21,469 nt of DNA from Brevundimonas sp. UBA986 (lineage in GTDB: Bacteria > Pseudomonadota > Alphaproteobacteria > Caulobacterales > Caulobacteraceae), in contig DBBK01000144.1 in assembly GCA_002292165.1 (NCBI GenBank), forward strand, positions 1 through 21,469, written 5' to 3'. Within the stretch, counting starts at the first letter, position 1. Each line of letters begins with the position of its first letter. A program made the position numbers and the translations under genes. Shown one piece after another: positions 1-7,855 of the stretch. The notes below the pieces were generated by a model, which did not search any database, was not told the origin of the DNA, and was given only the letters and a program-made list of their open reading frames with translations.

Positions 1-734
1 TCCGACCGCTGGAAGGCGCGGCGGTTGGAGTAGAAGCGAACTTCGTCGGCGCAGGTGTCGTCGCCGGTCCAGGCGGCCTCGCTGACCCCGGCCTGCTCCA
101 GCCGCCACAGGACGAAGCCGGGCAGGTCGAAGCGGCGCTTGTCGGGTGTGTCTCCGACCACGAAGAAGCGCTCAGAGCCCGGGTCGTGATGGGCGAACCG
201 TTCCTCGAAGTCGGCGCCGACCTCATAGCTGGTCTGGGCGATCAGGGGGCCGACCACGGCGACGGTGCGCGAAGGCTTCGCCCCGAGGGACTCCATCGCC
301 GCGACCGCCGAATGGACCACGCCGCCGAGCGCGCCCTTCCAGCCCGCATGGACGGCCGCGACCACCCCGGCCTCGGCGTCGGCCAGCAGCACAGGCGCGC
401 AGTCGGCGGTCAGGACACCGCAGATGACGCCGGGCGTTGCTGTGGCCACGGCGTCGCCCTCGGGCCGGTCGCCCTTCCATGGGCCGTCGGCGACGCGGGT
501 GATGGCGGAATGGATCTGGTAGCAGGCGGCCAGGTCGTCCGGCGTCCCGCCCATGGCCTCGGCGATGCGCCGGCGGTTCTCGGCGACGGCGGCGGGATCG
601 TCGCTGGAGCCCAGTCCGGCGTTCAGGCCTTCGAAAATGCCGGTCGAGACTCCGCCCTGACGCGTGAAGAAGCCGTGGCGCACCCCGGCCTTCGTGAGAA
701 GAGGGTGGGTGATCGGTGTCGGCAGGTCGCTCAT
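1..734 (-). CDS. pgeF: Peptidoglycan editing factor PgeF / YfiH family (polyphenol oxidase, laccase domain), C-terminus cut by window
   Basis: About 244 residues are visible and the 3' end lies outside the window. The three metal-site motifs of the YfiH/PgeF family are present: QIHS (His75), LTADCAPVLL (Cys112) and HAGWKG (His129). The N-terminal GFFTRQGGVS followed by LNAGLGSSDD is also typical. Family members were first called multicopper polyphenol oxidases; in E. coli the protein removes wrongly incorporated L-Ser from peptidoglycan precursors, and purine-nucleoside activities are reported for relatives. The start overlaps the stop of the upstream methyltransferase gene. Two in-frame ATGs are adjacent, at 737 (4-base ATGA overlap) and 734 (TGATG); numbering here uses 734. 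It is the third gene of a lgt-midA-pgeF operon. The exact substrate here is inferred from the family only. Confidence 0.93.
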   Translation of the reverse strand, partial: MSDLPTPITHPLLTKAGVRHGFFTRQGGVSTGIFEGLNAGLGSSDDPAAVAENRRRIAEAMGGTPDDLAACYQIHSAITRVADGPWKGDRPEGDAVATATPGVICGVLTADCAPVLLADAEAGVVAAVHAGWKGALGGVVHSAVAAMESLGAKPSRTVAVVGPLIAQTSYEVGADFEERFAHHDPGSERFFVVGDTPDKRRFDLPGFVLWRLEQAGVSEAAWTGDDTCADEVRFYSNRRAFQRS

Positions 735-1807
735 CATTCGAATCCGGGAACGGTCAGGCTGCGCGGCGAGAAGATGGAGGCAACCTTGAACAGGGTCCCC
801 ATCTGGTCGTCGGCCGTCAGGCGGTCCAGCTGGCGGCGGATCACAGCCTCGGCCGGGGGGCGTCCCTGTATCAACCGGTCGGCGCGCGCCTCGATCCCCA
901 GCAGACGCAGGAATTCGCCCTGGCCCTTGCAGCCCGTCACGTCGGCGCCGGCGCGGACGGCGGCCTCGAGCACGCGCGGGAAGTCGGCCCACATGGTCAG
1001 GTCGGCGGCGCCGGGGTGGGCCAGCGGATCGACCTTGGCGTGCCGATGCAGGGCCTGAAGGGTGTCGCCGGGGGCGGGCTTGTCGCGGCCATAGTCAATC
1101 AGCAGGGCCGCGCCCGAGGCCTCGGCCATCAGCACCGCCAGGTCGCGGCCGAAGATGGCCTGCTGCTCGGAAATCTCGATGATCTGGCCGGGCTCGACGT
1201 CGTAGTCGGGCTTTTCGAAGCCGCCGGTGATGTTGCTGAGGCCGAACAGGATGTCCTGGCCGTCGTCGGTGACCCCGACGCGCCGCTCGGACCAGCCGTC
1301 GTCGGTCTTCACGAACTGGCGGGCCGGCATACAGTCCAGCACCTCATTGGCGATCAGGATGACCGGGGCGTCGGTCTCGATCTGGTTGAGCGAACTCAGC
1401 CAGCGGGGAGAGATGTCCGCGCCCGCCAGCCGCCGTTCCTGCTCTTTGCGCAGGGGCGCGCTGGGCTCGATCAGGATCAGGTCGCAGGCCTCGAGGAAGT
1501 CGGGCGCGAGGCGGAGGGCGCGCAGGGCGTCATCCATCAGGGTCCCGTCGCCGGGGCCGACCTCGACCAGCCGCACCTTCTCGGGCGCGCCCAGCCTGTG
1601 CCAGGTCTCCGCGGCCCACAGGCCCAGCAGTTCGCCGAACATCTGGCTGATCAGGGGGGCGGTGATGAAGTCGCCGCCTTCGCCGAGGGCGGGCCGGGTC
1701 GAATAGTAGCCGTCCGCCGGATCGTGCAGGCAGCGGGTCACATAGTCGGCGACCGACATCGGTCCCGTCAGGGTGATCTCGCGCGTCAGGCTGGCCTTCA
1801 GGCTCAC
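734..1807 (-). CDS. midA: SAM-dependent methyltransferase, MidA/NDUFAF7 family (COG1565)
   Basis: A 357-residue class I methyltransferase of the mitochondrial NDUFAF7 family, which methylates an arginine of a complex I subunit during NADH dehydrogenase assembly; the bacterial target is inferred. Visible signatures are GYYSTRPALGEGGDFITA (residues 33-50), the SAM-binding loop VEVGPGDGTLM (81-91), LIANEVLDCMPARQF (151-165) and a later LLIDYGRDK. Two positions differ from the pattern I expect for the family: Leu52 where TAPEISQ is usual, and Asp87 where GPGRG is common. The start codon is GTG, and its first three bases overlap the lgt stop (GTGA), pointing to translational coupling. The stop in turn overlaps the start of pgeF. 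Confidence 0.92.
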   Translation of the reverse strand: MSLKASLTREITLTGPMSVADYVTRCLHDPADGYYSTRPALGEGGDFITAPLISQMFGELLGLWAAETWHRLGAPEKVRLVEVGPGDGTLMDDALRALRLAPDFLEACDLILIEPSAPLRKEQERRLAGADISPRWLSSLNQIETDAPVILIANEVLDCMPARQFVKTDDGWSERRVGVTDDGQDILFGLSNITGGFEKPDYDVEPGQIIEISEQQAIFGRDLAVLMAEASGAALLIDYGRDKPAPGDTLQALHRHAKVDPLAHPGAADLTMWADFPRVLEAAVRAGADVTGCKGQGEFLRLLGIEARADRLIQGRPPAEAVIRRQLDRLTADDQMGTLFKVASIFSPRSLTVPGFE

Positions 1808-2739
1808 GCCGCGACCTTCTCCGCTTCAGGGTCCGCTTCGGGTTCGGGCTCTTCCGGGGCTGCGACCGGAGCCGTTCGCCAGGCATTCCAGATCAGCAAG
1901 GCGCCGATCACGATCATCGGGGAAGACAGGATCATCCCCATGGTCAGGCCGAAGGGCAGGTGGTCCAGGCCGACGTCGGGCTGGCGCACATTCTCCAGCG
2001 AGGCGCGAATGATGCCGTACCCCAGGAAGAACAGGCCGGTGACATAGCCGGGCTTGGCCAGCAGCCGGAGCTTCCAGACCGCCAGGCTCAGGATGGACAG
2101 AAGAACGATGCCCTCAAGACCCGCCTCATAGAGCTGGCTGGGGTGGCGGGGCACATCTCCGGCGGGGCACAGGCCATAGGTCTTTTCGATGGTCGCGTTA
2201 CAGAAGCGGATGGCCCAGGGAACGGTCGTCTCCCGGCCCCAGAGCTCGCCATTGATGAAGTTGGCGATGCGACCGAAGGCGAGGCCGATAGGCGCTGTGG
2301 CCAGGGCCATGTCGCCGACACTGAGGAACGCCAGCCGGTTGCGCACCGAATAGGCGATCACCGCGATGGTGCAGCCCAGAAGACCGCCGTGGAAGGACAT
2401 GCCGCCGGTCCAGAGCTGGAACAGCTCCAGCCGCTCGCCCCAGCCGTGGCCGGTGAACAGGTGCAGGTACATTTCCGGCTTGTAGAAGAGGGCATAGCCC
2501 AGACGGCCGCCGAGAATGATGCCGAGGGTGATCCACAGGATCAGGTCGTCCAGCTGGACCGTGCTCAGGGGCGGGCGGCGCGGGGCCCACAGCGAGGCCT
2601 TCTTGAGCAGGATGCCCGCATACCACCAGCCCAGGACGATGCCCGCCACATAGGCCAGGGCATACCAGCGGATCGGCAGGGGGCCGAGGTGGATCAGGAC
2701 CGGGTCGAACTCGGGAAAGATCACGAGGGGCAGCTCCAT
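1804..2739 (-). CDS. lgt: Prolipoprotein diacylglyceryl transferase
   Basis: A 311-residue inner-membrane enzyme that transfers diacylglycerol from phosphatidylglycerol to the lipobox cysteine of prolipoproteins, the first step of lipoprotein maturation. Diagnostic motifs are PIRWYALAY near residue 22, MSFHGGLLG (114-122, His117), the Lgt signature GRIANFINGELWGR (156-169), RHPSQLYEAGLEG and the C-terminal LTMGMILSSPMI. At least six hydrophobic membrane segments can be followed. The ATG at 2739 gives the normal N-terminus, although the Shine-Dalgarno sequence is weak. It heads the minus-strand operon lgt-midA-pgeF and is divergent from ubiK across about 190 bases. The C-terminus carries an Ala/Glu/Pro-rich tail beyond the last membrane segment. 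Confidence 0.97.
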   Translation of the reverse strand: MELPLVIFPEFDPVLIHLGPLPIRWYALAYVAGIVLGWWYAGILLKKASLWAPRRPPLSTVQLDDLILWITLGIILGGRLGYALFYKPEMYLHLFTGHGWGERLELFQLWTGGMSFHGGLLGCTIAVIAYSVRNRLAFLSVGDMALATAPIGLAFGRIANFINGELWGRETTVPWAIRFCNATIEKTYGLCPAGDVPRHPSQLYEAGLEGIVLLSILSLAVWKLRLLAKPGYVTGLFFLGYGIIRASLENVRQPDVGLDHLPFGLTMGMILSSPMIVIGALLIWNAWRTAPVAAPEEPEPEADPEAEKVAA

Positions 2740-2927
2740 GAGTCTCGGGCCTGCCGTTTAGCAAGCGTCGCCTTGTTCGTCTTCCCTCTCAATCGCGGCG
2801 GCTTCGGGGCTGGTCGATTTCCGCCATGGGAGCGCTATAAGCCGCATGGACGGAAAGGTTTCGTTCACCATATCGAGTAACCCTCATTAACGACTCCCGG
2901 GCCGATTCAACCGGGGCGGAGACGACC
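2740..2927. other. Intergenic region between divergent lgt and ubiK
   Basis: This 188-base gap must hold promoters for both directions, but I find no convincing -35/-10 pair. A TATAAG-like hexamer on the plus strand at 2836-2841 has no good -35. Two GANTC sites (GACTC at 2892 and GATTC at 2904), the CcrM methylation target in Caulobacterales, lie just before the ubiK ribosome binding site (GGAG, about 2917-2920). Confidence 0.4.
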
Positions 2928-3227
2928 ATGCAGACCCGCAATCCCATCCTCGACGAGTTCGCCAAGCTGACGACCGGCGCCATGGGCCTGGCCCAGGCCG
3001 CGGGGGAGGAGGCGAAAGCCGCCTTCCGCGCCCAGACGGACCGGGTCGCCGCCGAGATGGACCTGGTCCGTCGCGACGAGTTCGACGCCCTGAAGGCCGA
3101 AATCGCCGCCCTGCGGGCCGAGATCGCGACCCTGAAGGGTGCTCCGCAGGCGGAGAAAAAGGCGGCGAAGAAGCCTGCCACGGGAACGTCCACAGGCGGA
3201 ACTCCCGCTTCGGACGCAGCCGGTTGA
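2928..3227 (+). CDS. ubiK: Ubiquinone biosynthesis accessory factor UbiK (BMFP/YqiC family)
   Basis: A 99-residue protein with the architecture of the BMFP family (COG2960): an N-terminal amphipathic segment (NPILDEFAKLTTGAMGLAQ), then a helix with the characteristic FRAQTDRVAAEMDLVRRDEFDALK and a coiled coil (DALKAEIAALRAEIATLKG, about 63-81), and an Ala/Lys/Pro/Thr-rich disordered tail. In E. coli UbiK binds UbiJ and membranes and supports aerobic ubiquinone synthesis by the Ubi complex; Brucella and Salmonella relatives were described as membrane-fusogenic proteins. A GGAG ribosome binding site precedes the ATG. The gene stands alone, divergent from lgt. The family is clear; the exact role in alphaproteobacteria is inferred. 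Confidence 0.88.
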   Translation: MQTRNPILDEFAKLTTGAMGLAQAAGEEAKAAFRAQTDRVAAEMDLVRRDEFDALKAEIAALRAEIATLKGAPQAEKKAAKKPATGTSTGGTPASDAAG

Positions 3228-3259
3228 GCCGAATCCGCGAACACGTCTACCGTCCCGCC

Positions 3260-3325
3260 ATGATCGATGAGTCGCGGCTGTCGCGGCCCATCGACCGGGC
3301 TCTCTTGCTGATCGGGGAATATTGA
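3260..3325 (+). CDS. Possible 21-residue leader ORF upstream of the YbjN gene
   Basis: A short frame (MIDESRLSRPIDRALLLIGE plus a final Tyr) fills most of the gap between ubiK and the YbjN gene. Its TGA overlaps the ATG of the next gene as TGATG, the same arrangement seen between the YbjN gene and proC. Its Shine-Dalgarno sequence is poor, and the next gene has its own GGGGAA site at 3314-3319, so translation is uncertain. It could be a leader for coupling, or chance. Confidence 0.25.
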   Translation: MIDESRLSRPIDRALLLIGEY

Positions 3326-3828
3326 TGGACGCCGTGAGGCCTGAGGAGGTCGATGTTCCCTACGATCCGCTGGACGTCGTGGAACACGTGCTAAACGCTG
3401 AAAACCTGCCCTTCGACAGGACGGACGACGGCGACCTGGCCTTTGCCCTGGCCGGCGACTGGAAGGACTATGAGCTGTGGTTCGCCTGGCGGCCCGAGGG
3501 CGACTGCCTGCAGCTGTGCTGTGCGCTCGACCTGCGCGCGTCCAAGGCCCGCCGCGGCGCCGCCTATGAGCTGGTGTCGCTGGTCAACCAGCGCACCTGG
3601 ATGGGCCATTTCGAGGTCTGGTCCGAGGACGGCGAGATCGTCTTCCGCCACTCCCTGGCCCTGCCGCACGGCGAGCGTCCGACCCTGGCCCAGGCCGCGT
3701 CGATGATCGACGCCGCCGTGGAGACCGCCGACCGCTATTACCCGGCCTTCGACTTCATGATCCGCGGCAACAAGAAGCCGCAGGACGCCATCGACGCCTG
3801 CCTGTTCGAGACCGTCGGCACCGCCTGA
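3325..3828 (+). CDS. YbjN domain-containing protein
   Basis: A 167-residue soluble protein matching the YbjN family (PF10722): N-terminal PLDVVEHVLNAENLPFDRTDDGDLAF, the central WFAWRPEGDCLQLCCALDL, then ELVSLVNQRTWMGHFEVW and the C-terminal ETADRYYPAFDFMIRG. YbjN proteins have a type III secretion chaperone-like fold; in enterobacteria overproduction affects motility and stress responses, but no biochemical activity is established. I chose the ATG at 3325, with GGGGAA five bases upstream, over a TTG one codon earlier. The stop TGA shares its last base with the proC ATG (TGATG), so the two are almost surely co-transcribed and translationally coupled. This pairing with proC recurs in alphaproteobacteria as far as I recall. 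Confidence 0.85.
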   Translation: MDAVRPEEVDVPYDPLDVVEHVLNAENLPFDRTDDGDLAFALAGDWKDYELWFAWRPEGDCLQLCCALDLRASKARRGAAYELVSLVNQRTWMGHFEVWSEDGEIVFRHSLALPHGERPTLAQAASMIDAAVETADRYYPAFDFMIRGNKKPQDAIDACLFETVGTA

Positions 3829-4631
3829 TGGCGGCTGGCGACAGGCCCGTTGTCCTGGTCGGCTGCGGCCGGCTGGGCTCGGCGATCGTCGAGGGCTGGC
3901 TCCTGACCGGGGCGGTCGATCCCGCCGAACTGATCATTCTCACACCCTCCGAGAAGCCCGTCGCCGAACAGGCGCGGGCCAAGGGCGCGCGGGTCAATCC
4001 GCCGTCCGAAGCCCTGACGAACGCCCGCGCCGTCGTCCTTTCGGTCAAGCCCGCTTACTGGAAGGGCGCAGTCGAGCCGTTGGCTTCCGCCCTGCCGGAA
4101 GACGCGACCCTCGTCTCGGTCATGGCCGGGGTGCGCGCCGCCGCCATCGGCGAGGCCCTGACGTCGCGCCCCGTCGCCAGGGTCATGCCAACCACGGCCG
4201 TCGCATCAGGGAATGGCATCGCCGCCGTCTGGTCCGCCGATGATGACGCCCGGGCCGTCGCCCACGCCCTGTTCCAGCCCCTGGCCCAGGTCGTCGATCT
4301 GGCGGTCGAGGACCTGATGGACGTCGCCACCGCCGTCGCCGGCTCGGGTCCCGCCTATGTCCACGCCTTCGCGAAGTCACTGGCGGCGGCGGGGGAGGCG
4401 GCCGGGCTCGATTCCGCCAGCGCCCTGACCCTGGCCCGGGGCGCGGTGCGCTCCGCCGCCTCGGCCGAGCCGTCCGACAGTCTCGACGCCCTGATCGCCC
4501 GCGTCGCCTCGCCCGGCGGCACGACCGAGGCTGGCCTCAAGGCGCTGAACGGCGGCGCGGCGCTGGACGACGCTGTCGCCGCCGCCGTCGGCGCCGCCCT
4601 CAAGCGGGCGCGGGAGCTGTCGAAGGACTGA
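3828..4631 (+). CDS. proC: Pyrroline-5-carboxylate reductase
   Basis: A 267-residue enzyme for the last step of proline synthesis, reducing 1-pyrroline-5-carboxylate with NAD(P)H. The N-terminal Rossmann loop is VLVGCGRLGSAI (9-20), followed by LSVKPAYW, VMPTTAVASGNGIAAVW and the C-terminal dimerisation domain with AVAGSGPAYVHAF and RVASPGGTTEAGLKAL, which is the P5CR signature. The start overlaps the YbjN stop by one base. The gene ends six bases before the stop of the converging pectinesterase-like gene, leaving no room for an intergenic terminator. Confidence 0.96.
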   Translation: MAAGDRPVVLVGCGRLGSAIVEGWLLTGAVDPAELIILTPSEKPVAEQARAKGARVNPPSEALTNARAVVLSVKPAYWKGAVEPLASALPEDATLVSVMAGVRAAAIGEALTSRPVARVMPTTAVASGNGIAAVWSADDDARAVAHALFQPLAQVVDLAVEDLMDVATAVAGSGPAYVHAFAKSLAAAGEAAGLDSASALTLARGAVRSAASAEPSDSLDALIARVASPGGTTEAGLKALNGGAALDDAVAAAVGAALKRARELSKD

Positions 4632-4637
4632 CGGTCC

Positions 4638-7010
4638 TTACGGATAGTTGACCTGCAGCCCCCTCAGCACCACCGAGCCGCTAGGCCGCGAGGCGGTCCA
4701 GAAGAAGCCCGCGCCGCCGAAGCGGTTGGGTTCGATCGTTCCGGTCAGGGCCAGGGTTTCCCCGTCCTTCGTATTCGACCCGGTGACCTCGACGGCGCCG
4801 CCGTGCGTCCGGATGCGGATGGTGGTGGTCGGCTTGATCACCCCGGTCAGCCGGTCCTCGCCCATCGGCGTCCCGTGGCCGTCGACGATGCGGTAGAGCT
4901 GGAACACTACCGCCGTCGCCGACCGCGTCGAGCGCCAGAAGCGCAGGGAATAGCCGGTCCGCGTCGCCGGGTCGTATTTGAACAGGATCTCGGCATAGGG
5001 GCCGCGCTTGCCGGTCGCATCCGGAATGTCGCTGGGCGAGCCGGGGATGGCGAAGCCCTGACCCTCGTATTTGTCGGTGTCCATCGCAACGATGACGTCC
5101 ATGTCGCTCGCTTCCGGATGGCCGACATAGAGGAGCGTCGAGTCCTCGCCGCCGACGCGCATGCCCCATGAGCCTCCGGGGCTGGCGGGCGCTTCAGAGG
5201 TCCAGACGCCGGTCAGTTTCCAGTCGCCTTCCCAGCGGCGCTCGACCGTGGTGTCGGGCAGGCTGCGGAAATCGACGGCGGCCGTGGCGGCACCCATCTC
5301 GACCGGGATGCGGGTCGGCTGGCTGGTCCAGGTGTGGCCGGGCAGGCTGAGATCGTGCGCCGCCTGGACGTTTGCGATCACATACTGACCCGAGAGGCTC
5401 GCGGGCATCGCCAGTTCGCGAAGCGGCGCATCTCCGCGTGAGATGGCCATCTTGTACGGGCGGGCGCAGGCGGCGTCAGGGCAGGCGAACCAGCTGACCA
5501 GCGACTGGTCCTCGCGGCCGGGCGGCAGGGCGATGTCATAGTCGATGCGCAGACCTTCGGGCGTCGGCGTCAGCACCGGCGGCGCGGCCAGCGATGGAGC
5601 CGGCCGATAGGCGGGATCGACGGTGATCCAGGCGGTCGAGGCGAAGCCATTGTCCGCCGTGGCCCGGATCGCCACCGTCTGGGTCCGTTCGGTGGGATTG
5701 TCGGCAGTGACCCTGATCCGCTCGCCCTCGGTCGCGCTGAGCTGCACCAGCGGCGACTCCGTCGTCCAGCGCACCCGCGTCGTGCCTGAGGGCGGATAGA
5801 CGGCCGCCGCGACGGTGATCGGCGGCTCCTGGGTGCGGATGCGCGACACCCCGCCGGTCAGTTTGATGCGCCAGGGCAGGGCAGGCGTCTGACCGCCGTA
5901 CCGCGCCACATAGCCTGCCGGATCCCAGCCGTCGTCGGCTCCCTCGGGCGTCCAGCGCAGCAGGTTGAAGCTGTTGAAGGCCAGGACCTCCACGTCCGAC
6001 AGCTCATGCGTCAGGGTCCGGCGCGGTTCGCCGACCACGCTGTCGAGGATGTCCACGGGCCGGCCGCTGTCGGTGGTCGTGTGGTAGGTCAGGGAGTATT
6101 CACTCGACCGCTCGGGCGCCGCCCAGCCGAACCAGGCGACCGGCACGTCGGGCAGGGTCGACTCGATCAGGGCCACGGGCGCGACCGGCACCTTGTAGAA
6201 GGTCATCGGCTTCGTCGCCCGGAAGCGGGTGCGGAAGAAGGTCGTGCCGCCCGCGAACAGGATGCCGCCGCCCTCAATGAAGTTGATCTCGGAGTCTTCC
6301 CATACGCTGGCGCCCGGCGCGCCGAGGTAGTCGTCGGTGCCCTCCAGATAGGCGTGGGTGAAGTATGACCGCTTGGTCCGGTTGAACATGGTGTCCAGGC
6401 GGCTGAGGATGGCCACGTGGGAATAGACGTGGCGGTCGCCCTGCATCTGGACGGCCACGGCCTGGGTGATCACGTCCGACCGCTTCTTCAGGCTCTTAGT
6501 CGGATCGCCGGGGTAGTCGTAGTCGAGGTTGCAGTAGTTCAGGATGGTCAGATTGATCATCGAGAAGCCGTCGGCATCGACCATCATGGTGAAGCCGTTG
6601 TTGGCCGCCCCCTGCTTGTTGCCCCGGTTGTCGGCGATCACCACGCTGCGTCGGTCGCGCGTCAGCCCCATCAGGGTGATGTTGGCCTTGGTGATGGTCA
6701 GGCCGGTGTCGGTTTCCGTCCCGTGCAGCTGATAGACGTCGGGCATCAGGCCGATCACCGTGGGGCGCTCGCGCGTGCCCTCCGGCGCGGCGGCGTAGGC
6801 GGCCTGCAGCGTCTGGTAGCGGTGCGCCGCGGCGTCCTCGGGCCGGGAGGCATCGACCAGGATGTCGTACCGCTCGGCGGTGGTGTCGAAGACCACGTCG
6901 GTATAGCCGCGCACGGGCCCCAACCCGACAAGGGTGTCCTGGGCCATGACCGGCTGGCCAGCGGCGACGATGATGGCGAGCATCAGCCCGCCCAGCGCTG
7001 TTCTGTGCAT
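4638..7010 (-). CDS. Exported multidomain pectinesterase-like (CE8-type beta-helix) protein
   Basis: A 790-residue protein with a clear signal peptide (MHRTALGGLM...PVMA, cleavage near residue 23). Residues about 25-345 resemble a pectin methylesterase beta-helix: HRYQTLQAAYAAAPEG, QAVAVQMQGDR (183-193), SRLDTMFNRTKRSYFTHAYLE (203-223) and EGTDDYLG (223-230). Asp206 and Asp227 fall where the two catalytic aspartates of CE8 enzymes lie. The Gln of the usual QDT is Leu205, and the usual LGRPW arginine motif is not seen; FGWAAPE (294-300) is the nearest sequence. Residues about 385-475 look like an Ig-like domain, about 475-575 like a fibronectin-type segment, and about 585-790 like a concanavalin-type beta-sandwich. 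It is a single gene with a palindromic operator 17 bases upstream. A role in plant polysaccharide breakdown is inferred; activity is uncertain. Confidence 0.8.
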   Translation of the reverse strand: MHRTALGGLMLAIIVAAGQPVMAQDTLVGLGPVRGYTDVVFDTTAERYDILVDASRPEDAAAHRYQTLQAAYAAAPEGTRERPTVIGLMPDVYQLHGTETDTGLTITKANITLMGLTRDRRSVVIADNRGNKQGAANNGFTMMVDADGFSMINLTILNYCNLDYDYPGDPTKSLKKRSDVITQAVAVQMQGDRHVYSHVAILSRLDTMFNRTKRSYFTHAYLEGTDDYLGAPGASVWEDSEINFIEGGGILFAGGTTFFRTRFRATKPMTFYKVPVAPVALIESTLPDVPVAWFGWAAPERSSEYSLTYHTTTDSGRPVDILDSVVGEPRRTLTHELSDVEVLAFNSFNLLRWTPEGADDGWDPAGYVARYGGQTPALPWRIKLTGGVSRIRTQEPPITVAAAVYPPSGTTRVRWTTESPLVQLSATEGERIRVTADNPTERTQTVAIRATADNGFASTAWITVDPAYRPAPSLAAPPVLTPTPEGLRIDYDIALPPGREDQSLVSWFACPDAACARPYKMAISRGDAPLRELAMPASLSGQYVIANVQAAHDLSLPGHTWTSQPTRIPVEMGAATAAVDFRSLPDTTVERRWEGDWKLTGVWTSEAPASPGGSWGMRVGGEDSTLLYVGHPEASDMDVIVAMDTDKYEGQGFAIPGSPSDIPDATGKRGPYAEILFKYDPATRTGYSLRFWRSTRSATAVVFQLYRIVDGHGTPMGEDRLTGVIKPTTTIRIRTHGGAVEVTGSNTKDGETLALTGTIEPNRFGGAGFFWTASRPSGSVVLRGLQVNYP

Positions 7011-7026
7011 CCTGCTTCCTTCCCTG

Positions 7027-7040
7027 TGACACCGGTGTCA
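7027..7040. promoter_or_regulatory. LacI-type operator palindrome before the pectinesterase-like gene
   Basis: TGACACCGGTGTCA is a perfect 14-bp palindrome with a central CpG, the form typical of LacI-family operators in sugar-catabolic regulons of Caulobacter, sphingomonads and xanthomonads. It lies between any promoter and the AAGGAAG ribosome binding site of the minus-strand gene starting at 7010, a position suited to repression. No LacI-family gene is in the window. Confidence 0.6.
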
Positions 7041-7194
7041 GCTTCAAGCCGATCTTGTCTGCCGAAGGGGAGGCTAGCGCATTCCCGTTCGAGGCGCACC
7101 GGGGCAGGCAGGTCAGTGGCAATCCCGATCATCGACCTCCCGATCCGCGCCTGCGACGGGTTGACGCAGCCCTGGCCAGAGCGTCCTCTCGCGT
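7041..7194. other. Intergenic region, pectinesterase-like gene / cysteine-rich protein gene
   Basis: This gap separates two divergent genes. A TTGACG hexamer at 7161-7166 on the plus strand has no recognisable -10 at the right distance. I see no other structure here. Confidence 0.3.
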
Positions 7195-7794
7195 ATGAAA
7201 CCAGGGGCGAATGCGATGCTGAAACTTTCGACGCTTGAGGTCGGCGTCGACGTCCCCTGGGTCACCAGCTGGACCGGGGAGGCGATCGACGGCGCCGCCC
7301 CTTGCGCGACGGTCGGCGGACGTCTCGCCCTGTTTCAGCACCATTCACCCGGCGTGGGCAAGCCGCAGTATTCGAAGAACCACCTCGTCCGCCAGCGCCT
7401 CTCCGTCGTGGAAATGCGTTGCCCCATGTGCGGCGAACGTACGCGGGAGCTGGATCGCTGGACCCAGATCGCGAAGCGCAGGACCGCCGGCGAACTTCGG
7501 GCCAGAGGCGGGAACATCCGTTCGGACATCGACGACGATCAGGTGCTGATAGACGCCGGTTCGATCGCGCCTCTGCATCGCCGCTGCGTCGATCGTTCGA
7601 TGAAATACTGTCCGCATCTCAGGGCGAGCGACGACGTCCTGATCATGCGTTTTCCTTCGGACTGGCTCGTCCTGCCCCTGCTGGTGCGGGCCGAAAGCGG
7701 CGCCGGCGTGGCGGTGGCCTTCCTTCAGCTGTGCGGCGTCACCCGGACAATCGATCGGCGGTGGCGAGGCGCGAATGGGCGCCTCAATGCCTGA
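7195..7794 (+). CDS. Uncharacterised cysteine-rich, probably zinc-binding protein
   Basis: A 199-residue protein that I do not recognise by name. Residues 75-79 are RCPMC, and a second cluster reads PLHRRCVDRSMKYCPHL (127-143), so Cys76, Cys79, His128, Cys131, Cys139 and His141 could bind a metal. The spacing, a CxxC followed some 50 residues later by HxxC and CPHL, resembles a scattered family of hypothetical proteins found in actinobacteria, proteobacteria and phages; this is memory, not a search. There is no signal peptide or membrane segment. The start could also be the ATG at 7216 (MLKLSTLEV). Codon use seems a little less GC-biased than in the neighbours, consistent with an accessory gene. 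It lies upstream of the S41 peptidase unit, with about 60 bases to that unit's promoter. Confidence 0.65.
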   Translation: MKPGANAMLKLSTLEVGVDVPWVTSWTGEAIDGAAPCATVGGRLALFQHHSPGVGKPQYSKNHLVRQRLSVVEMRCPMCGERTRELDRWTQIAKRRTAGELRARGGNIRSDIDDDQVLIDAGSIAPLHRRCVDRSMKYCPHLRASDDVLIMRFPSDWLVLPLLVRAESGAGVAVAFLQLCGVTRTIDRRWRGANGRLNA

Positions 7795-7855
7795 ACCGGC
7801 CTGATTTTTCGCGCCTGATCCCTGTCGCGACGGGCATTGTCATCCAATCCATCGA

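Noticed and set aside
716..2047. A 443-codon open frame on the plus strand opposite midA and lgt
   Set aside because: Its translation is low-complexity and matches no family, whereas the minus strand carries two clear conserved proteins; long antisense frames are expected in GC-rich DNA.
2886..2908. Two GANTC sites and a TTAAC half-site before ubiK as cell-cycle control elements
   Set aside because: GANTC is common enough by chance and the CtrA motif is only half present.
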